This document shows, piece after piece, positions 43,322-46,900 of a DNA stretch of 46,900 nucleotides (within the stretch, counting starts at the first letter, position 1; every line of letters starts with the position of its first letter). The stretch spans positions 1 through 46,900 of the forward strand of contig CALWDN010000005.1 of the NCBI GenBank assembly GCA_944376685.1, given 5' to 3'. This stretch comes from an uncultured Mediterraneibacter sp. (GTDB lineage: Bacteria > Bacillota > Clostridia > Lachnospirales > Lachnospiraceae). The position numbers were made by a program, and so were the translations under genes. The notes below the pieces were generated by a model. It was not told the DNA's origin. It saw nothing but the letters and a program-made list of their open reading frames with translations, and did no database searches.

Positions 43322-43939
43322 TCATGCACGGTATACCGTTTCCAGAAGATCCACGATCTTATCGATCCCGAGCAGGCTGGCATTTAAAAGCGCCTGGTGG
43401 GAATAGATGCTTCCCCATTCCAGTCCGGTGTATGTTTCATAATAGAATTTCCGTTCCCGGTCCGTCTTCCGGATCCGTTCAGCCGCTTTCTTCTCTGTCA
43501 GACCGTAGCGTTCGGCGATGCGCCGGATCCGGTCTTCTTTCTCCGCACAGATAAAGACATTGATGAGATCGGCTTTGTCCCTGAGGATGTAGTCGGCGCA
43601 GCGGCCTACGATCACACATGGGCCTTTCTGCGCAAGGCTCCGGATGATTTCGGACTGTTTCCGGAACACCCTTACATCGAGGGACGGCATATAGGAAGCT
43701 GTGGAAATGAAATTCGTGTAACTCATGGGTGTGACACTGTAGGCTGCCATAAAAGAGTCCAGGGAAGATTCATCCGCCCGCTCAACACTTTCTTTTGTAT
43801 ATCCCAGTTCATCCGCCGCCATGCTGATGAGCTGATTGTCATAGAGCGGGATCCCCAGGCGGGCAGCCAGCTTTTCACCGATCTCATGGCCGCCGCTTCC
43901 GAACTGCCGGCTGATCGTAATGACTTTGTATTCTGACAT
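43322..43939 (-). CDS. Cytidylate kinase-like family protein
   Basis: A 205-residue P-loop protein. The P-loop is SRQFGSGGHEIG (about residues 10-21) with KLAARLGIPLYDNQLI after it, then CVIVGRCADYILRD and RRIAERYGLTEKKAAERIR. This is the broad Clostridia family resembling cytidylate kinase but distinct from the essential Cmk. Its substrate is unknown. GGAGGGATC precedes the ATG. Confidence 0.88.
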   Translation of the reverse strand: MSEYKVITISRQFGSGGHEIGEKLAARLGIPLYDNQLISMAADELGYTKESVERADESSLDSFMAAYSVTPMSYTNFISTASYMPSLDVRVFRKQSEIIRSLAQKGPCVIVGRCADYILRDKADLINVFICAEKEDRIRRIAERYGLTEKKAAERIRKTDRERKFYYETYTGLEWGSIYSHQALLNASLLGIDKIVDLLETVYRA

Positions 43940-43989
43940 ATTGATCCCTCCTTTACTATGAAAAAAGATACGGGTTTTTATTTGCTTTT

Positions 43990-44018
43990 ATTATAACTCT
44001 GCGACGGGGAGGGGACAA
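43990..44018 (-). promoter_or_regulatory. Promoter of the cytidylate kinase-like gene
   Basis: On the minus strand: TTGTCC (44018-44013), a 17-base spacer and consensus TATAAT (43995-43990), about 50 bases before the start. Confidence 0.55.
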
Positions 44019-44065
44019 GGCATTACGGAGCTTAAAAAAATAAAATAAAGTGCGTAAAGTATGGA

Positions 44066-44122
44066 TTGACAAACAAGTAAATCTAAAATATACTAACGAT
44101 AAGTAAATAATTAACTTACTTA
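44066..44122 (+). promoter_or_regulatory. Promoter with downstream inverted-repeat operator of the DUF6088 gene
   Basis: A consensus TTGACA (44066-44071), a 17-base spacer and TATACT (44089-44094). Just downstream are TAAGTAA (44100-44106) and TTACTTA (44116-44122), an inverted repeat with a 9-base spacer. AAGTAAAT also occurs within the promoter spacer (44075-44082), giving a direct repeat. The layout suits autorepression by the winged-helix antitoxin encoded next. Confidence 0.7.
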
Positions 44123-44139
44123 CCGAAAGGAACATAGTC

Positions 44140-44763
44140 ATGTTATATCAATATTTGAAAGATAATTATATTCAGGGAGAACCTATTTTTACCGGAGATA
44201 TTGATATCCCAGGGATGACGGAAGAGAATCTTAGATATCATTTAAAAAAATATACTGATAGTGGAATTATATGCCGATTTGAGCCGGGAGTATACTATTT
44301 TCCTAAAACAGATATTTTTGGTGAACGGATGGTTTTGTCCCCGGATACAGTAGCTGTTCACAAGTATATCTTACGCAAAGGAAAGCGCGTGGGATATTTT
44401 TCCGGTTATACATTGGCGAATCGTATGGGATTATCTACGCAGGTGCCGTTTACACAGGAGATATGCAGCAACTATGCTCCGGCATTGGTAAGGAAAATTA
44501 CGATTAAAAACAGGCAATACATTCTCAGAAGACCAGTGGTGGAGGTGACGGAAGAAAATGTGTCGGTGCTGCAGTTTCTTGATTGTCTGAAGGATATTGA
44601 AAAATGTGCAGAGATGGATCTGGAGAAATGCGGAAAAATTTTGACAGAATATGCCAGAAAAAATGCTATTACAAAGAAAAGGCTCGACAAATATATTACA
44701 AATTATCCGACTAAAATATATAAAGCAATATATGAAACGGAGGTAGAATATGTATCTTCATAA
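44140..44763 (+). CDS. DUF6088 / AbiEi-type antitoxin
   Basis: A 207-residue protein with an N-terminal winged helix (about 1-75: MTEENLRYHLKKYTDSGIIC, FEPGVYYFPK) and an AbiEi-like C-terminal part (VGYFSGYTLANRMGLSTQVP). In complete systems such genes precede an AbiEii-type nucleotidyltransferase toxin, and the antitoxin represses its own promoter. The start follows GAAAGGAAC. Base composition is more AT-rich than the flanks, which is a sign of transfer. The following toxin is only a stub, so the antitoxin is orphaned here. Confidence 0.83.
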   Translation: MLYQYLKDNYIQGEPIFTGDIDIPGMTEENLRYHLKKYTDSGIICRFEPGVYYFPKTDIFGERMVLSPDTVAVHKYILRKGKRVGYFSGYTLANRMGLSTQVPFTQEICSNYAPALVRKITIKNRQYILRRPVVEVTEENVSVLQFLDCLKDIEKCAEMDLEKCGKILTEYARKNAITKKRLDKYITNYPTKIYKAIYETEVEYVSS

Positions 44764-44794
44764 GGATAAAGAAACTTTTAGTGATCGGACGTAA
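44750..44794 (+). pseudogene. Stub of an AbiEii-type toxin gene
   Basis: ATG at 44750 overlaps the antitoxin end in the way usual for this operon type and encodes MYLHKDKETFSDRT before a TAA. The first twelve residues fit the beginning of AbiEii/AbiGii-type nucleotidyltransferase toxins as I remember them. No further toxin sequence was seen before the LysR gene 44 bases later, so the gene is reduced to its first codons by deletion. The identification rests on position and a short similarity only. Confidence 0.5.
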
Positions 44795-44838
44795 TTTTAT
44801 CAGGATTATTTTATAGAAGATGACAGGAGGCGATTGAT

Positions 44839-45711
44839 ATGGAATTGCGTGTGCTGAAATATTTTTTGACAGTAGCGGATGAAGGAAACATTACAAGGGC
44901 TGCAGATATCCTTCATGTTACCCAGCCGACCTTAAGCCGTCAGCTTATGGAACTGGAAGATGAGCTGGGAACGGCGCTGCTGATCCGGGGGAAGCGTTCT
45001 GTGACTTTAACAGACGAAGGATTTCTGTTTAAACAGCAGGCGGAAATGATCGTAGAGCTCTCGGACAAGCTGGAACATACATTTAAAGATCAGAAGGATG
45101 TCGTCTGTGGAACAATCCGGATTGGCGCGTCAGAAGCGGTAGGCTGCCGGGCGCTGGCGGCTTACATGAAAGAATTCCGTGAGAAATACCCGGATGTCCA
45201 GTTCGATCTTTATAATGGGATGGCGGATAATATTAAGGAAATGCTTGAACGTGGCCTGCTTGACCTGGGACTCGTGCTGGAACCGGTCGACACCGCAAAA
45301 TTCGAATATGTGAGGCTCCCCCAGAAAGAAACCTGGGGACTCCTTTTAAGGAAGGATCACGAACTTGCAGAAAAAGAAACCATAAACGTGGAGGAGATCA
45401 GACCGTATCCGCTGATCATGCCGGGAAGAGAGAAGGCCAAAAATGAGGTCCTTCACTGGATGCAGTGCGAGGAAAGGCATCTGAACATTCCGGCCTGTTA
45501 CAATCTTCTTTCCAACGCCGCATTGCTGGTAGAGGCCGGGATGGGATGTGCAGTCTGTCTGGACGGCGCCTTATCCATACATGCGGATCCCGATCTTTGC
45601 TTTCGACAGCTCCTTCCGGAGCATACGACAAGAAGTGTGATCCTGTGGAAGAAAAACCATCTGTTTTCTCAGGCGGCTTCACTTTTTGTACAGACGATAC
45701 AGGAACATTAA
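44839..45711 (+). CDS. LysR family transcriptional regulator
   Basis: A 290-residue LysR regulator. The N-terminal helix-turn-helix is canonical (ELRVLKYFLTVADEGNITRA, then LHVTQPTLSRQLMELEDELG). The effector domain starts at about residue 90 (GTIRIGASEAVGCRALAAYM). ACAGGAGGCG precedes the ATG. LysR genes often act on a divergent neighbour; here the upstream neighbour is the truncated antitoxin locus in the same direction, so the target is unclear. The acetyltransferase and the broken flavodoxin downstream are possible targets. Confidence 0.93.
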   Translation: MELRVLKYFLTVADEGNITRAADILHVTQPTLSRQLMELEDELGTALLIRGKRSVTLTDEGFLFKQQAEMIVELSDKLEHTFKDQKDVVCGTIRIGASEAVGCRALAAYMKEFREKYPDVQFDLYNGMADNIKEMLERGLLDLGLVLEPVDTAKFEYVRLPQKETWGLLLRKDHELAEKETINVEEIRPYPLIMPGREKAKNEVLHWMQCEERHLNIPACYNLLSNAALLVEAGMGCAVCLDGALSIHADPDLCFRQLLPEHTTRSVILWKKNHLFSQAASLFVQTIQEH

Positions 45712-45757
45712 AAATGGCTGTGGCATCAGTTATAACGCTGGTGCCACAGCTGTTTTT
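45710..45757 (+). terminator. Intrinsic terminator after the LysR gene
   Basis: Bases 45710-45729 (AAAAATGGCTGTGGCATCAG) pair with 45738-45757 with three imperfect positions, ending in TTTTT. Confidence 0.87.
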
Positions 45758-45874
45758 AATATACGGAGAACGTATCATTTTGCATAGAAGACAGGTATTA
45801 GACAGTGGGAACGGAAGAACTTTATAATGGGGACAGGAAAAGAGAGAGTCTTGAATAGAAAGAGGTCAAAGAAC

Positions 45875-46465
45875 ATGACGGAATTAGAAAAGAAACAGTC
45901 AGGGGAGTTTTATGATACGCGGGATGCTCAGATCCGTACCGCTCATAACAGGGCAAAAGAACTGATGAAAAGATACAATGACATCCCGGCTTCAGAAGCA
46001 GAAGAAAGGGAGATGCTGCTTCGGACCATGCTGGGCAGTTTCGGAGAAAACTGCCGGATAAACCAGCCTTTTTACATCGATTATGGAACAAATATTTATC
46101 TTGGAGATAATGCCTTTATAAATCTGAATTGTACGCTGTTGGATACCGGAGAGATCACAATAGGGGAGAGCACGCTGCTGGGGCCTGACGTAAAAATATA
46201 CACGGCCGTCCATGAAACAAAGTGGACAGAACGCTTCTGGTTTCAGGAAGACAAGGCGGTTGCGATCAAAACAAGAACAGAACCGGTGCATATCGGGAAA
46301 TACGTGTGGATCGGCGGCGGGACAGTGATCCTTCCAGGCGTGACGATCGGAGATTATGCAGTGATCGGAGCCGGAAGCGTAGTAACAAATTCAATACCCG
46401 AGAAAGCAGTCGCTTTTGGAAATCCCTGCCATGTACATCGTTATTTAGATGCCACTGAAAAATAA
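45875..46465 (+). CDS. Sugar O-acetyltransferase (maltose/galactoside type)
   Basis: A 196-residue left-handed beta-helix acetyltransferase that moves acetyl from acetyl-CoA to a sugar hydroxyl. The ATG at 45875 follows AGAGGTCAAAG; the frame extends up to 45827 without similarity. The Mac domain (EFYDTRDAQIRTAHNRAKEL) precedes hexapeptide repeats (INLNCTLLDTGEITIGESTL, VWIGGGTVILPGVTIGDYAV). The catalytic His113 lies in YTAVHETK. It is followed by a flavodoxin gene fragment. Confidence 0.92.
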   Translation: MTELEKKQSGEFYDTRDAQIRTAHNRAKELMKRYNDIPASEAEEREMLLRTMLGSFGENCRINQPFYIDYGTNIYLGDNAFINLNCTLLDTGEITIGESTLLGPDVKIYTAVHETKWTERFWFQEDKAVAIKTRTEPVHIGKYVWIGGGTVILPGVTIGDYAVIGAGSVVTNSIPEKAVAFGNPCHVHRYLDATEK

Positions 46466-46487
46466 AAAGTTGAGGATGATTGAATAA

Positions 46488-46553
46488 ATGAGAGAAAATA
46501 TTTTGATCGTGTACTATTCTTATTCAGGAAAAACCCGCAGGATTGCAGAAGAA
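46488..46553 (+). pseudogene. Flavodoxin gene fragment (first 22 codons)
   Basis: The start ATG is followed by a clear flavodoxin N-terminus: ILIVYYSYSGKTRRIAEE with the phosphate-binding loop S-Y-S-G-K-T. After codon 22 the similarity ends at the junction with IS110-type sequence, and the frame then runs through foreign DNA to a stop at 46652 (54 residues in all). The gene is therefore truncated at its 3' side. Confidence 0.72.
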
Positions 46554-46790
46554 TCGATACCTACTGCGTTCATAAATTTGTCACTCCTTAAGATTATTGC
46601 AATGGATAAGTGCCAGTTTTACTCATTGCCTATTCAATCTACTGTGGTGTGACACGAATGCGTCTACGACGATTCAACCTGCATAAAACGAACGCTGCGA
46701 ATGAGGAGCTGGTTATCAGTCTGTTTTACGGACGCGAAGTCCAAGAAAGGAAGCCGATATACCAATTGCTCCACCATTATACAGCTTAGC
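46553..46790 (-). mobile_element. IS110-type element remnant: upstream end plus first transposase codons
   Basis: On the minus strand AAGGAGTGACAAATTT precedes an ATG at 46573, and the reading frame gives MNAVGID, the invariant start of many IS110 transposases of Clostridia, with the first acidic residue of the DEDD catalytic site. Homology stops after seven codons at the flavodoxin junction (46553). The ~210 bases upstream of the ATG are non-coding, as in the IS110 left end that encodes the bridge RNA. The outer boundary (about 46790) is an estimate; no repeats were resolved. Confidence 0.55.
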
Positions 46791-46801
46791 AAAAGTGCGA
46801 A

Positions 46802-46847
46802 GAGGATATCACAAATCATTGTTTTGATGATTCGGTGGTATCCTCTT
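46802..46847. terminator. Hairpin at the end of the AraC gene
   Basis: GAGGATATCAC (46802-46812) pairs with GTGGTATCCTC (46835-46845) with one T-G pair, and an inner AATCAT/ATGATT extends it. The U-tract on the minus strand (CTTCGCACTTTT) is imperfect; on the plus strand TTT follows directly. Confidence 0.6.
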
Positions 46848-46855
46848 TGTGGATT

Positions 46856-46900
46856 TCAGAATTTGTTTCTCAGTTTTCGGTATTCTCTCGGTGAATATCC
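46856..46900 (-). CDS. C-terminal end of an AraC family regulator (continues past the window)
   Basis: Fourteen codons and a stop are visible on the minus strand: GYSPREYRKLRNKF. This is the terminal helix of AraC-type helix-turn-helix domains (the usual GYSxxxYF-RKFK element, here SPREYRKLR). Everything else lies outside the window. Confidence 0.65.
   Translation of the reverse strand, partial: GYSPREYRKLRNKF

Noticed and set aside
46653..46800. Possible tRNA in the stretch before the AraC end
   Set aside because: A segment looked vaguely like a D-loop on the minus strand, but no acceptor stem, anticodon arm or T-loop GTTCGAATC could be found.
1..46900. CRISPR array or prophage module
   Set aside because: No regularly spaced repeats, no integrase, capsid or terminase gene and no cas gene were seen on either strand.

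Overview
The window looks like chromosomal DNA of a Gram-positive anaerobe, most likely a Clostridia member of the Lachnospiraceae type. The inference rests on GGAGG-type ribosome binding sites, lipoprotein solute-binding proteins, DUF4317, DUF6483, DUF4179 and DUF6088 families, anaerobic cobalamin genes (cbiP, cbiC, a cobA-hemD fusion) and rubredoxin/ferredoxin proteins. No rRNA, tRNA, CRISPR array or complete insertion sequence was seen. Species cannot be named from the sequence alone.

Layout. (1) 2-5353: end of a tetrapyrrole/cobalamin operon (cobD-like, cobyric acid synthase, hemC, cobA-hemD, DUF6483). (2) 5410-6986: a broken Rpn/PD-(D/E)XK nuclease gene and a TetR regulator. (3) 7166-11323: glycogen branching enzyme, a lone short DnaK, and MazG. 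(4) 11407-18332: a sucrose/fructoside ABC uptake operon (binding protein, two permeases, ATPase, GH32 hydrolase), divergent from its LacI-type regulator, with two pairs of AACCGGTT-type operators between them. (5) 18341-24006: an NRAMP-fold transporter, PxpB, PxpC, biotin carrier, biotin carboxylase and PxpA, which look like a 5-oxoproline uptake and biotin-assisted cleavage system. (6) 24163-27567: a DUF4143 ATPase, YbaK, and an ECF sigma factor with its DUF4179 partner behind an ECF-like promoter. (7) 27692-37103: ten tightly packed genes joining an oligopeptide ABC importer, a two-part ThrE-type exporter, a tandem CobU, CbiC, a siroheme-type dehydrogenase and DUF4317. (8) 37172-38352 (minus): rubredoxin-like and ferredoxin-like redox pair. 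(9) 38574-46465: GH3 glycosidase, CMD protein, MFS permease, cytidylate-kinase-like protein, an orphan DUF6088/AbiEi-type antitoxin with only a stub of its toxin, LysR regulator and an acetyltransferase. (10) 46488-46900: a scar made of a flavodoxin start, the first codons and upstream end of an IS110-type transposase, and the tail of an AraC regulator.

How the genes fit together. The two cobalamin blocks (2-4916 and 34217-36409) share one strand but are 29 kb apart. The sugar operon would import an oligosaccharide and hydrolyse it in the cytoplasm. In the pxp cluster, subunits homologous to the carboxyltransferase half of urea carboxylase sit beside a biotin carrier and biotin carboxylase, which suggests a split biotin-dependent enzyme acting on 5-oxoproline. 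Several gene ends share long hairpin terminators. The most promising items for follow-up are the pxp/biotin/NRAMP cluster, the peptide importer-exporter-cobalamin operon, the tandem CobU, the paired LacI operators, the orphan antitoxin locus and the IS110 left-end scar.
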